A stretch of 44,133 nucleotides of DNA, taken from Candidatus Spechtbacteria bacterium RIFCSPLOWO2_12_FULL_38_22 (GTDB lineage Bacteria; Patescibacteriota; Minisyncoccia; Spechtbacterales; 2-12-FULL-38-22). Numbering within the stretch: the first letter of the stretch is position 1; every line of letters begins with the position of its first letter. Positions 24,947-35,128 of this stretch are shown here, one piece after another. A program made the translations under genes and the position numbers. The notes under the pieces were generated by a model that did no database searches, had not been told where the DNA came from, and was given only the letters and a program-made list of their open reading frames with translations. The DNA lies in assembly GCA_001820055.1 (NCBI GenBank), contig MHOK01000009.1:1-44133 (forward strand), in the 5' to 3' direction.

Positions 24947-25984
24947 ATGGAAACATTAGAACTAGTTAGAATAATCATTTTAGGAGCTACTGCGTTTGGT
25001 GTGGCATTTTTTTTAACACCTCTTGCAACCCATTTTTTATATAAATATAAATTTTCAAAACAAATAAAATCAGAAAAGGTTGCGCCAGTGTTTAATAAAT
25101 ATCATAAACATAAAGTTGGCACACCTACAATGGGCGGCGTACTTATATGGGGAACTGTTTTATTGTTGTTAGTATTTTTTTACTTAGTTCATCTAATATT
25201 TCCAAACTCTGATTTAGCAAGTTTAAATTTTTTAGATAGAGGTGAAACCTATTTGCCAATTGCTGCTTTAATAATCGCCGCCCTATTTGGATTAGCAGAT
25301 GATATTTTAGGAGTATTACATATCGGTCCTCGGGGTGGGGGATTGCGAATGTCCCATCGCATACTTTTGTATACTGTTGTAGGTGCGCTTGGGGCACTCT
25401 GGTTTTTTTTCAAATTAGATTTGACAACTCTCAACGTGCCTTTCTGGGGTGAGTTTAATATCGGCATATGGTACATACCATATTTTATATTTATTATCGT
25501 TGCTACGGCTTTTTCCACTAACGAGACTGACGGTTTAGATGGATTAAGTAGTGGGATACTTATGGTTGCTTTTGCCAGTCTTGGTATTTTTGCATTTTTA
25601 CAAGGCCATTATCATCTTACGAGCTTTATTGCGATAATATTGGGCGCTTTACTTGCATTTTTGTGGTTTAACATTCCACCCGCCCGTTTTTATATGGGCG
25701 ACACGGGGTCAATGAGTTTAGGAGTAACATTAGGGGTTATAGCTATGCTTACGAGTGCGTCTTTATTGCTTCCATTTATTGGATTTGTATTGGTTATGGA
25801 ATCTTCATCCGTAGTAATTCAAACAATTTCAAAAAAATTTTTTAAAAAGAAAATTTTTCATTCAACTCCAATTCATCATCATTTCGAAGCTCTTGGATGG
25901 CCAGAAAGCAAAATTGTAATGAGATTTTGGATAGTAGCTGTTGTTATGGCCGGATTTGGAATTGTTATTGGAATAGTAGGATAA
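24947..25984 (+). CDS. mraY: Phospho-N-acetylmuramoyl-pentapeptide-transferase
   Basis: GTPTMGGVLI; NETDGLDGLSSG; FMGDTGSMSLG-like YMGDTGSMSLG; STPIHHHFE. Confidence 0.98.
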   Translation: METLELVRIIILGATAFGVAFFLTPLATHFLYKYKFSKQIKSEKVAPVFNKYHKHKVGTPTMGGVLIWGTVLLLLVFFYLVHLIFPNSDLASLNFLDRGETYLPIAALIIAALFGLADDILGVLHIGPRGGGLRMSHRILLYTVVGALGALWFFFKLDLTTLNVPFWGEFNIGIWYIPYFIFIIVATAFSTNETDGLDGLSSGILMVAFASLGIFAFLQGHYHLTSFIAIILGALLAFLWFNIPPARFYMGDTGSMSLGVTLGVIAMLTSASLLLPFIGFVLVMESSSVVIQTISKKFFKKKIFHSTPIHHHFEALGWPESKIVMRFWIVAVVMAGFGIVIGIVG

Positions 25985-26011
25985 ATTTAATAAAAATATA
26001 AAACTTTTTAT

Positions 26012-26800
26012 ATGCGGCCAATAATACTTTTGGATTCCGGGGTTGGTGGTTTTTCTGTATATAAACCAGCAAAAGAGCTTCTTCCAAACGAAGATTTTAT
26101 TTATATTGCGGATAAAAAATATTTTCCTTATGGTGACCAGCCTGCAAAAATTGTGCAGGAAAGAGTGTTTTCTATAGCCCAGTGGGCTATAGAAAACAAA
26201 GCAAAGATGTTTGTTTTAGCTTGCAATACAGCTACAGTTACCGCAGTCAAAAAATTACGCAAAAAATACTCCAGCATACCAGTCATTGGAATGGTCCCTG
26301 TTATAAAAACTTGTGTGGAACAAACAAAAAATGGAAAGATTGGTGTTATTTGTACACCGCGAACTGCTCGCAGCGCCTACCAAAAGGAATTAATTACCCG
26401 CTTTGCAAACGATAAAAACGTTTATATTAGAAGCTGTCCAGGACTTGTAGAATCAATTGAAAGCATAAAAGGACATGCGGTTGATAATTTATCTGAACTG
26501 CAAAAAGCTCTTTTGTATTTAAAAAATAAAAATATAGATACTTTAGCGCTTGGGTGTTCTCATTTTCCACTTGTTAAAGATAACATCCAAAACTTAGCAG
26601 GAGAAAATGTTTTAATTTTGGATTCGGGGGGGGCTGTATCTAGGCACATAAAAAGAGTCCTAAAAAATAACAAGGATTTGTATAAAAGCAACCACAAAGG
26701 AAGAACACAATTTTACACAACCGCAAAACCGAGTGAATTTGATATAATGATAAAAAGGTATCTGAATCTTAAATCACGCTCTAAACTACTTAGAGTTTAA
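26012..26800 (+). CDS. murI: Glutamate racemase
   Basis: LLDSGVGGFSV; VLACNTATV; LALGCSHFPLV. Confidence 0.96.
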   Translation: MRPIILLDSGVGGFSVYKPAKELLPNEDFIYIADKKYFPYGDQPAKIVQERVFSIAQWAIENKAKMFVLACNTATVTAVKKLRKKYSSIPVIGMVPVIKTCVEQTKNGKIGVICTPRTARSAYQKELITRFANDKNVYIRSCPGLVESIESIKGHAVDNLSELQKALLYLKNKNIDTLALGCSHFPLVKDNIQNLAGENVLILDSGGAVSRHIKRVLKNNKDLYKSNHKGRTQFYTTAKPSEFDIMIKRYLNLKSRSKLLRV

Positions 26801-26806
26801 TAAAAC

Positions 26807-28357
26807 ATGTTAATAAAAAATGGAACAATAATTGATGGATCGGGTAGCAAACGATTTGCTGCAGATATTCGAATAGAAAATAAAAAAATAAAAGAAACCG
26901 GCAGGTTAAATAACAAGGGCAATGAGGATGTTTTAGATGCAAAAGGATTATATATAACTCCCGGATTCGTTGATGTTTTGAATCACTCTGATGCTTATGC
27001 TACGTTATTTAGCAATCCCGAACAGGAAAGCTTACTACAACAAGGAGTTACTACTATTTTGATGGGTAATTGCGGAGCTTCTTTGGCGCCTCTTGTTGAT
27101 GGAGTTTTTGTAAACTCTGTACAAAAATGGGGGAGGGTATCAAAAATAAATGTGAACTGGCTAAGCGTTGCTGAATATCTGGAGGAACTAAAAAAGCATA
27201 GTTTTGGCGTAAATGTAGCAACCCTTATTGGCCATTCTACAATTAGAAGAGCACTAAGTGGAGATGAAACTCGCAATTTAAATAATTTTGAACAAAAACA
27301 GCTAGAATATATGGTAGAAACAGGAATGCGGGAGGGAGCTTTTGGCGTATCAAGCGGACTTGCCTATAGTCACGGAGCAAGCGCAACCGCAAAAGAACTG
27401 CGAGCAATTATGGGTATAGTTAAAAGCTATAACGGATTACATTCTATTCATATAAGAAATGATGCGGATAAATTTACCGAATCTGTTAAGGAGGCGCTAA
27501 GCCTTGCAAAAGAAACAGGTGTTAATACAGAACTTTCACATTTTAAAGTGGTGGAAAAAAAATTCTGGGAAAATTTTAAGGGGGCTTTGTCATTGATAGA
27601 AAAACTTAAAAACATTAACTTCGATATTTACCCATACAATTTTACAGCGAGTGTCCTTTATTCATTTTTGCCCGCATGGGCAATAAAAAACGGCAATACT
27701 AGTCTTTTACCAGCGATAAAAGATAAAGTAAAAAAAGCTGAACTAGTAGAGGATATGAAAAAAGATCCCTATTCTTATGGGGAAATGACTGTTGCGATGG
27801 GCTCTATAGCTAATACATATTTTGGTAGAAAAATAGCAGACATTGCCAAAAATCAAGAAAAAGAAGTAGAGGAAGTGGTTTTAGATCTTATTTTAGCTTC
27901 CCACAACAGATTAATTGTGTTTAGCCCAAGCATAGACGAATCTAATATAGAGCTTGCAATAAAAAATCCGAAAAGTTTTGTGAGTTCTGACGGTGTTGGT
28001 TATAAAGAAGAAAATAGAATTGAAGCTGGGTTTGCTCATCCAAGATATTTTGGGGCTTTTCCTAAATTTTTGAATGAATATGTATACAATAAAAAATTAA
28101 TAAGTTGGGAGGAAGCAATAAATAAAATTACCTTAGGACCCGCGCAAAAAATTGGTTTAAAGGATAGAGGAAAAATAGAAAAAGGTTATTTTGCAGATTT
28201 AGTTATATTTAATCCTAAAAAATTACAAAGTAATTCAGATTTAAACAACCCTTATCAATATCCATCCGGCATACATTGGGTTTTGGTAAATGGTCAAGTA
28301 GCTATAAAGGATAAAAAATTAAAATCAAAAGCCGGAACTGTATTAATTAGAAAATAA
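26807..28357 (+). CDS. N-acyl-D-amino-acid deacylase (D-aminoacylase)-like amidohydrolase
   Basis: PGFVDVLNHSDA; GNCGASLAPL; HIRNDAD; LSHFKV; SSDG. Confidence 0.9.
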   Translation: MLIKNGTIIDGSGSKRFAADIRIENKKIKETGRLNNKGNEDVLDAKGLYITPGFVDVLNHSDAYATLFSNPEQESLLQQGVTTILMGNCGASLAPLVDGVFVNSVQKWGRVSKINVNWLSVAEYLEELKKHSFGVNVATLIGHSTIRRALSGDETRNLNNFEQKQLEYMVETGMREGAFGVSSGLAYSHGASATAKELRAIMGIVKSYNGLHSIHIRNDADKFTESVKEALSLAKETGVNTELSHFKVVEKKFWENFKGALSLIEKLKNINFDIYPYNFTASVLYSFLPAWAIKNGNTSLLPAIKDKVKKAELVEDMKKDPYSYGEMTVAMGSIANTYFGRKIADIAKNQEKEVEEVVLDLILASHNRLIVFSPSIDESNIELAIKNPKSFVSSDGVGYKEENRIEAGFAHPRYFGAFPKFLNEYVYNKKLISWEEAINKITLGPAQKIGLKDRGKIEKGYFADLVIFNPKKLQSNSDLNNPYQYPSGIHWVLVNGQVAIKDKKLKSKAGTVLIRK

Positions 28358-29751
28358 TGAGCTCTAAAAGCAAAACTCGCTATTTAAATACCTGGCGAGG
28401 TAAAACAATAACCCTCATGGGATTTGGTTTATTTGGTGGCGGCACAGAAGACGCCATTTTTTTTATTAAAAACGGTGTTAAAAAATTAATTATTACAGAT
28501 TTAAAGACGAAAAAAGAATTAGAATCTTCAGTTCGAAAGGTAAACCAATTTTTATCCACCATAGAGCAATCCGATCGCCCAATGGTGGAATGGGTGCTAG
28601 GAAAACACAGAGAAAAAGATTTCATAAACACTGATTTAATTATAAAAAATCCCGGAATACCAAATAACTCCATATATCTACAAATTGCAAAAGGTCACAA
28701 TGTAAATGTCGATACATCTATTGGAATATTTTTTAAACTTATGAATCCCAAGAAATTGATTGGTATAACGGGAACAAAGGGTAAAAGCACTGTTTCAAGT
28801 TTAATATACGAAATTATAAAAAATAAATATTCTAATAGCTACATAACGGGAACGCCAGGGACTTCACCGTTAAGTTTTGTAGATAAAAAAGGTTGGGGGG
28901 TTTTAGAATTATCAAGCTGGCGGTTGGAAGGGGTAGATCGCTATAAAAAAAGTCCACATATCGCAGTAATTACGAATATAGAACAGGATCACCTCAATAT
29001 GCATAAGTCTTTTGAAGAGTACAAAAAGGCAAAGAAAATAATATTTAAGTATCAAAATAAAGATGACTATTTAATACTAAACAAAAAATTAAAAACTTTG
29101 GCAAAGAGGACTTTTTCAAAAGTACATTATTTTTCTGGGACACGGGGCTCTGATACTCCCGCAATAGGAGAAGTCTACGCTGAAAATGTAAATGCTGTAC
29201 TACAGGTGGCCAAAGTTTTAAATATTAATAAAAGAGAAGCTATTAACATAATAAAAAAGTTTAAGGGGTTGCATGACAGAATGGAGTTGGTAAGTACAAT
29301 TAATAAAACTAAAATTTATAATGATACAACAGCAACAAATCCGTTTGCGACATTACGCGCTTTAGATAGATTTAAAAACAAAAAAGTTGGTTTGATTATT
29401 GGTGGAGAAGATAAAAATTTAGATTATACTAAGTTGTCAAATGCACTTAAAAAACTTCATTTTGTAACTTTGTTGCCTGGCTCTGCAAGTGATAAAATAT
29501 ATAATACATATAACTTGAAACTTACCGCGTCCGTCCGAAGTTCGCTAACTGGCGGACGAAGGAGGAAAACTTACAACAAAAAACTAACCCAAGTCAAGAC
29601 TCTTCATCAAGCGCTAGCAAAAAGCATTGACTCGAATCCGGAGGTAATTTTATTTTCACCTGCGGCGGCTAGTTTCAATATGTTTAAAAACGAGTTTGAT
29701 AGGGGTCAAAAGTTTAAAGAAACAGTTTTTGAATATAAAAATTCTTTGTAA
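28357..29751 (+). CDS. murD: UDP-N-acetylmuramoylalanine--D-glutamate ligase
   Basis: GITGTKGKSTVSSLI; TNIEQDHLNMH; LIIGGEDKNLDY; LFSPAAASFNMFKNEFDRG. Confidence 0.95.
   Translation: MSSKSKTRYLNTWRGKTITLMGFGLFGGGTEDAIFFIKNGVKKLIITDLKTKKELESSVRKVNQFLSTIEQSDRPMVEWVLGKHREKDFINTDLIIKNPGIPNNSIYLQIAKGHNVNVDTSIGIFFKLMNPKKLIGITGTKGKSTVSSLIYEIIKNKYSNSYITGTPGTSPLSFVDKKGWGVLELSSWRLEGVDRYKKSPHIAVITNIEQDHLNMHKSFEEYKKAKKIIFKYQNKDDYLILNKKLKTLAKRTFSKVHYFSGTRGSDTPAIGEVYAENVNAVLQVAKVLNINKREAINIIKKFKGLHDRMELVSTINKTKIYNDTTATNPFATLRALDRFKNKKVGLIIGGEDKNLDYTKLSNALKKLHFVTLLPGSASDKIYNTYNLKLTASVRSSLTGGRRRKTYNKKLTQVKTLHQALAKSIDSNPEVILFSPAAASFNMFKNEFDRGQKFKETVFEYKNSL
29531..29566. repeat. GC-rich partly palindromic in-frame insert in murD
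   Basis: CCGTCCGAAGTTCGCTAACTGGCGGACGAAGGAGGA; stem CGTCCG/CGGACG; resembles 14024-14052 in reverse orientation. Confidence 0.65.
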
Positions 29752-29752
29752 A

Positions 29753-30847
29753 ATGCCTAAGAAAAAAACACAAATTCCAGATAAAATTTTGCTTTGGACT
29801 GTCGTGGCCTTAATTATTATTGGGCTTATTGTATTAATTTCTGCCTCAATTTCTGAAAGTAAAAAAAACTTTAATAATATATATAGTTATTTTTTACACC
29901 AGATAATCTATGGGCTTGGCGCTGGAGGAATACTAGGTTATATCATGTATCGTTTTCCGTACAAAAATTTAAAAAAACTAGCGTTGCCGTCATTTTTAAT
30001 TTCCCTTTTACTAATGCTATTAGTATTTGTACCTGGAATTTCTATAACGACCCGCGGAGCACATCGATGGCTCAATCTCGGTTTTATAACAGTTCAACCT
30101 TCTGAATTTATAAAACTTACTTTTATTATATACCTTTCTGCATGGCTATCCACGCACATAAAAGAGGTGGGCAAAAAATCTAGTTTAATACCTTTTTCAG
30201 CTCTACTAGGTATTTTAACCTTGCTTTTGATATTACAACCAGATCTAAGCACATTGGGTATTATAGTAGCTACTGCGGTTTCTATGTATTTTGTGGCAGG
30301 AGCTAGGTTTAAATACTTGGCCATAATGGGCCTTGCAACCGCAAGTGCATTATTTTTATTCATTAAAACTTCGCCATATCGCTTAAACAGGGTTCTGACA
30401 TTGCTTAATCCATCTAGCGACCCCTTGGGGGTGGGCTACCAAATAAATCAAATTCTAATCGCCGTCGGATCTGGTCGGTGGTTTGGAACAGGTTTATTGC
30501 AGGGAGAACACAAAAAGTTTCTTCCTCTTGCTATGAATGACTCAATATACGCAGTTTGGGCAGAAGAAACAGGATTTATCGGTTCTATTATTTTGATAGT
30601 ATTATTTTTACTACTAGCAGGCCGCGGTTTTAAAATAGCTACATTAATTAAAGATAATTTTGGAAAATTTATAATGACAGGAATTGTAGTTTGGTTTTTC
30701 TTTCAAGCATCTATAAACGTTGCCGCAATTACGGGCATTTTCCCGCTAACCGGTGTTACGGTTCCCTTTATCAGTTATGGGAGTAGCTCCATGGTTATTA
30801 CATTAATGGCAACAGGGCTGATGTTGCAACTGTCAAAAAATGTCTAG
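29753..30847 (+). CDS. ftsW: FtsW/RodA-family cell division glycosyltransferase; start at ATG 29753 just after murD stop
   Basis: RGAHRWLNLGFITVQPSEFIKL; FPLTGVTVPFISYGSSSM. Confidence 0.94.
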   Translation: MPKKKTQIPDKILLWTVVALIIIGLIVLISASISESKKNFNNIYSYFLHQIIYGLGAGGILGYIMYRFPYKNLKKLALPSFLISLLLMLLVFVPGISITTRGAHRWLNLGFITVQPSEFIKLTFIIYLSAWLSTHIKEVGKKSSLIPFSALLGILTLLLILQPDLSTLGIIVATAVSMYFVAGARFKYLAIMGLATASALFLFIKTSPYRLNRVLTLLNPSSDPLGVGYQINQILIAVGSGRWFGTGLLQGEHKKFLPLAMNDSIYAVWAEETGFIGSIILIVLFLLLAGRGFKIATLIKDNFGKFIMTGIVVWFFFQASINVAAITGIFPLTGVTVPFISYGSSSMVITLMATGLMLQLSKNV

Positions 30848-31973
30848 AAAAAAAATAAAAATAGCGTTAACCGGAGGAGGCACTGGGGGACATACTATTC
30901 CTTTAATTGCTGTTGTAAGGGAACTTAGTAGGCGAAGGCAGGTTGAAGCTTTGAATTTAAACTTTACCTATATAGGTCCGAGGCAAGGTTCACAACAAAT
31001 TAAATTAGAAAAAAATATCCAAATAAAACTAATAGTAACAGGTAAATTTAGAAGGTATATAACATTTTCTAGTATTCTTTTTAACTTTATAGATCTTTTT
31101 AAAATACTAATCGGATTTCTTCAAACATTTTTTTACTTAATTTTTGATAGACCAAGTGTGATATTTTCTAAGGGTGGGTATGGTAGTTTTCCCACAGTAG
31201 TAACAGCTTGGATATTAAAAGTACCAGTGATTTTACACGAATCTGATAGTATCTTGGGAGCAACAAATAAAATCTTATCTAGATTTGCAAAAAAAATTGT
31301 TTTATCGTTTTCAACAACTACTAGTTACTTACCAAAAGAAAAACTTATTGTTCTGGGAAATCCCATTAGAACAGAGCTATTTGGAGGAAACCTGCAAGAA
31401 GCAAAAAAAGAGTTTGCCATACAAAGTGATAAACCTGTTTTACTAGTTACGGGAGGTAGCCAGGGCGCGCGTCAAATTAATGATCTAGTGTTAAAAAATT
31501 TAAAAACTTTAGCACAAAATTATGAGATAATACATCAAGCGGGAGAAAAAAACTATTCATCCATTCAAAAAACAGTGTCCGATTCAATAGATAGCTACCA
31601 TGTTTACGCTTTTTTAAACGAAAACCAAATGAAACTTGCCTATGCAATTTCCCAACTTATCGTAGCTCGTGCTGGAGCTGGGATATTTGAAAAAGCTGCT
31701 TTGGGAAAACCGAGCATACTAATTCCACTTCCAACATCTGCAGCTGGGCATCAATTAAAAAATGCGCAAATTTACGAAGAAGCAGGGGCATGTATAGTTT
31801 TAGATCCATTTTCTGTAACACCAAACCAACTTTTAAATACTATTAACCAACTAATGGCCAATAAACAAAGATTGCAAACTATGAGCGAGGCAGCGTTACG
31901 ATTTTCTAAACCAAACGCAGCGCGAGATATAGCAAAACTTATTTTAAAAACCGTAGATGACAAACAAAAATAA
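30840..31973 (+). CDS. murG: UDP-N-acetylglucosamine--N-acetylmuramyl-(pentapeptide) pyrophosphoryl-undecaprenol GlcNAc transferase
   Basis: LTGGGTGGHTIPLIAV; GGYGSFPTVV; HESDSILG; VTGGSQGARQIN; ARAGAG. Confidence 0.97.
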   Translation: MSRKKIKIALTGGGTGGHTIPLIAVVRELSRRRQVEALNLNFTYIGPRQGSQQIKLEKNIQIKLIVTGKFRRYITFSSILFNFIDLFKILIGFLQTFFYLIFDRPSVIFSKGGYGSFPTVVTAWILKVPVILHESDSILGATNKILSRFAKKIVLSFSTTTSYLPKEKLIVLGNPIRTELFGGNLQEAKKEFAIQSDKPVLLVTGGSQGARQINDLVLKNLKTLAQNYEIIHQAGEKNYSSIQKTVSDSIDSYHVYAFLNENQMKLAYAISQLIVARAGAGIFEKAALGKPSILIPLPTSAAGHQLKNAQIYEEAGACIVLDPFSVTPNQLLNTINQLMANKQRLQTMSEAALRFSKPNAARDIAKLILKTVDDKQK

Positions 31974-33408
31974 AAAAGTGGTTGTTCGCATAGCGCCATC
32001 ACCGACTGGCGCTCTTCATGTAGGAACCGCAAGGACTGCACTTTTCAATTATTTATTTGCAAAACACTATAGGGGTAAATTTATACTTAGAATAGAAGAT
32101 ACTGACAAAGAACGCAGTGATAAAAAGTGGGAAAAGGATATTTTAGACGGATTGCGTTGGCTTGGTATAGATTGGGACGGAAAAATTCATCATCAAAGTA
32201 AAAGAATAAAAATTTATAAAAAATATCTCGATAAAATGCTCAAAGAAAAAAAAGCGTTTTATTGTTGGCACACAAAAGAAGAACTAGATAAAGAACGCGG
32301 TGAACAAACAAAACAAAAACAAGCCCCAAGACATATTTGTAGCTATAGAAATAAAGATGCAACTAAAAAAAATTTAAAAGATGCTATTATTCGTTTTAAA
32401 AACGATACTAAGGATACTTTAAAATTTAACGATCTAATACGCGACGAGATTAAATTTGAATCAGAAAATTTTGGCGACTTTTCAATTGCAAAAAGCCTAA
32501 CCGAACCATTATATAACTTTGCAGTTGTAATAGATGACTACCAAATGAAAGTTACCCATATAATTAGAGGCGAAGACCATATACCCAACACTCCTCGCCA
32601 AATATTGCTACAACAAGCACTGGGTATGCCGATGCCGAAATATGCACATCTTCCGTTAATACTGGGCTCAGATAAAAGTAAACTAAGCAAGCGACATGGC
32701 GCGACTTCTGTCACAGAATATAAAAAACTTGGATATTTGCCTGATGCTCTTTTCAATTTCTTAGCTATTTTAGGCTGGCGCGGAAAAAACGACGAAAAAG
32801 AAATATTAGATCGCAAAGAAATAATACAAGAATTTCTTCTTGAAGATGTGCAAAAATCAGGAGCTATTTTTGATGTAGAAAAACTAAACTGGATGAACGG
32901 TGAATACATAAGAAAAATATCATTAAAAGAACTAACACAATTGTCTATTCCTTATCTCACTGAAGCTGGTTACTTAGACGGAATCAAAAGAAATACTCTA
33001 CAAAAAATACAAAAAATCATAGCGCTAGAACAAACAAGAATGAAAAAGTTATTAGACATTGTAGATACAGCCGATTTCTTTTTTAAACAAAACGACTACG
33101 ACATAACCAAACTATTATGGAAGGACATGAGGAAATTGGAATTGCAAAACATTCTTTTTAGTCTGGATGATATAATAAAAAATATAGATCTAAAAAGTTC
33201 TTGGGATAAAGAAAATTTAGAAAAAATTATCATGCCAGAAGCTGAAAAACTTGGTGACAGAGGAAAAATGTTGTGGCCGTTAAGATACGCCCTTTCAGGA
33301 AAAGACAAATCTCCCGGACCTTTTGAAATAATGGAAATTATAGGTAAAGAAGCAACAATCGCAGTTATAAAAAAGGCCCAAAATAAAATTGCGAAATTAC
33401 AAAAATAA
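31957..33408 (+). CDS. gltX: Glutamate--tRNA ligase
   Basis: RIAPSPTGALHVGTARTALFNYLFAKH; KLSKRHGATSV. Confidence 0.97.
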   Translation: MTNKNKKVVVRIAPSPTGALHVGTARTALFNYLFAKHYRGKFILRIEDTDKERSDKKWEKDILDGLRWLGIDWDGKIHHQSKRIKIYKKYLDKMLKEKKAFYCWHTKEELDKERGEQTKQKQAPRHICSYRNKDATKKNLKDAIIRFKNDTKDTLKFNDLIRDEIKFESENFGDFSIAKSLTEPLYNFAVVIDDYQMKVTHIIRGEDHIPNTPRQILLQQALGMPMPKYAHLPLILGSDKSKLSKRHGATSVTEYKKLGYLPDALFNFLAILGWRGKNDEKEILDRKEIIQEFLLEDVQKSGAIFDVEKLNWMNGEYIRKISLKELTQLSIPYLTEAGYLDGIKRNTLQKIQKIIALEQTRMKKLLDIVDTADFFFKQNDYDITKLLWKDMRKLELQNILFSLDDIIKNIDLKSSWDKENLEKIIMPEAEKLGDRGKMLWPLRYALSGKDKSPGPFEIMEIIGKEATIAVIKKAQNKIAKLQK

Positions 33409-33410
33409 TT

Positions 33411-34676
33411 ATGCGCAAAATTTTAATATTGTGTGTTGTAGTATTTTTAATTACAACCCCGTATTTAAATAGGGGAGAGGTTAACGCGCAAACAGACCAG
33501 GAAATAGAAGATATCCAAACAGAAATTGAAGAACAAGAACGCATACTGCAAGAATTACAAAAAGAACATGAAAGTCAGCAAAAAAACTTACAAGAAGTAC
33601 AAGAGTATGCCGGAAGTTTAAAAGCGCAAATAAATAATTTTGCCGGCCAGGTAAATTTATTGCAAGGCAAAATAAATATTAAAACACAAGAAATTTATAC
33701 CCTGCAGTTAGCGGTACAGAAGTTAGAACTTCAAATTCAACAACAAGAAGAAGAAATTCAGAATAGCAAGGTTCAAATGGCTAGTTTATTTCAAGAAATT
33801 TATAAAAACGATGAAGAAAGTGTCGTAGAGTTATTGTTTAAATACGAAAGTTTTTCTACATTTTACAATCAAGTATATGCCCGCAAAACCCTTAATGATG
33901 CAATCAGTTTAAAACTAGACGAACTAAAGGTGCTGAAAGAAGAACTTGGAAAAGCCCAGGACTCTATAGGGGAAGAACAGCAAGTACTTAGACAAGAACA
34001 GCAAGGCCTACGAGGGCAAAAAATAATTTTAGACGGTCAAAAAATTAAACAGCAGGAACTATTATCTGAAACAAAAAACAGGGAGTCGGCATACCAGGAA
34101 TTAATAATAAGTATACAAGAAAAAGAGCAAGCAATTGAAAGAGAGATATTTGAGCTAGAAGAACAACTTCGTCTTGCTTTAGACCCAAATAGTGTTCCTC
34201 GTTCTTTTCCGGGGTTATTTATGTGGCCAGCAGAAGGACTAATGACTCAAGAATATGGATGTCTTCATACTAAGTGGGCTAAACGCGCATATCCTGCTTG
34301 CGATGAAGGAAAAGGAGGTTTTCACAATGGCGTAGATGTCGCAGCCGCACTCGGAACACACATTGTCGCCGCCAACGACGGTAGGGTAGTGGCAATAGGT
34401 TATGCTCCTTATGCATATGGATATTGGCTCGCGATAGAACACACAAACGGTCTTGTCAGTGTGTATACACACATGTCCTCTTCCAGACCGGTTTCTATAG
34501 GATATAATATAAATAGGGGAGAGGTTGTAGGTTACATGGATAGTACAGGGTTTTCTACAGGTTCGCATACACATTTTATAGTATACGCGCCAAATACATT
34601 TGTTGTAAAACCAAGTAAGCTTTCGGGAACTTTGCCTATTGGAGCAACTGTTAATCCTTTTAATTACCTTCCATAA
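33411..34676 (+). CDS. Secreted coiled-coil M23 (LytM) peptidase, EnvC-like
   Basis: Signal peptide, long coiled coil, GGFHNGVDVAAALGT...YTHMSS...GSHTHFIVY. Confidence 0.95.
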   Translation: MRKILILCVVVFLITTPYLNRGEVNAQTDQEIEDIQTEIEEQERILQELQKEHESQQKNLQEVQEYAGSLKAQINNFAGQVNLLQGKINIKTQEIYTLQLAVQKLELQIQQQEEEIQNSKVQMASLFQEIYKNDEESVVELLFKYESFSTFYNQVYARKTLNDAISLKLDELKVLKEELGKAQDSIGEEQQVLRQEQQGLRGQKIILDGQKIKQQELLSETKNRESAYQELIISIQEKEQAIEREIFELEEQLRLALDPNSVPRSFPGLFMWPAEGLMTQEYGCLHTKWAKRAYPACDEGKGGFHNGVDVAAALGTHIVAANDGRVVAIGYAPYAYGYWLAIEHTNGLVSVYTHMSSSRPVSIGYNINRGEVVGYMDSTGFSTGSHTHFIVYAPNTFVVKPSKLSGTLPIGATVNPFNYLP

Positions 34677-34707
34677 GAAATAGCCATAAAAATTAATAAA
34701 TGTCAAT

Positions 34708-34998
34708 ATGCTTAAAATTATTCGTTTAATTGCAACAATTCTAATTTTATTAGTGCTGGTAACGATAGTAGCACCAGATAGTTTTATTGCCAAAATACCT
34801 TTTCTTTCTAGTTTAAAAATTTTTGTATATGACTTGGGTAGCAATGCCTGGGATTTTTTCACAGATTTATTTGGTAACTTCGGTGACTGGTTAGACCAAC
34901 GCACGGGAAACATAATATCAGATACATTTGATAAAGCCGAGGAAACTACTCAAAATGCCGCAAAAGATACTCTAAATAATATTATCCCTAGTGAGTAG
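34708..34998 (+). CDS. Hypothetical small membrane protein
   Basis: ORF with N-terminal TM. Confidence 0.6.
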   Translation: MLKIIRLIATILILLVLVTIVAPDSFIAKIPFLSSLKIFVYDLGSNAWDFFTDLFGNFGDWLDQRTGNIISDTFDKAEETTQNAAKDTLNNIIPSE

Positions 34999-35128
34999 TG
35001 TTAGTATGTAAAACGATTACTTTTGTACATGGGATTTACGATAACTTTCCACAGGGTAGTGATTGAATAAGATAATAAAGTTATTGTATTATAGAGATAT
35101 AGATACATTCAAATAAATGTGTACGCTG

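Noticed and set aside
34239-34913. 224-aa minus-strand ORF antisense to the M23 peptidase
   Set aside because: Overlaps well-supported M23 coding sequence and the small membrane ORF; composition rich in C/I/R/Y typical of shadow ORFs.
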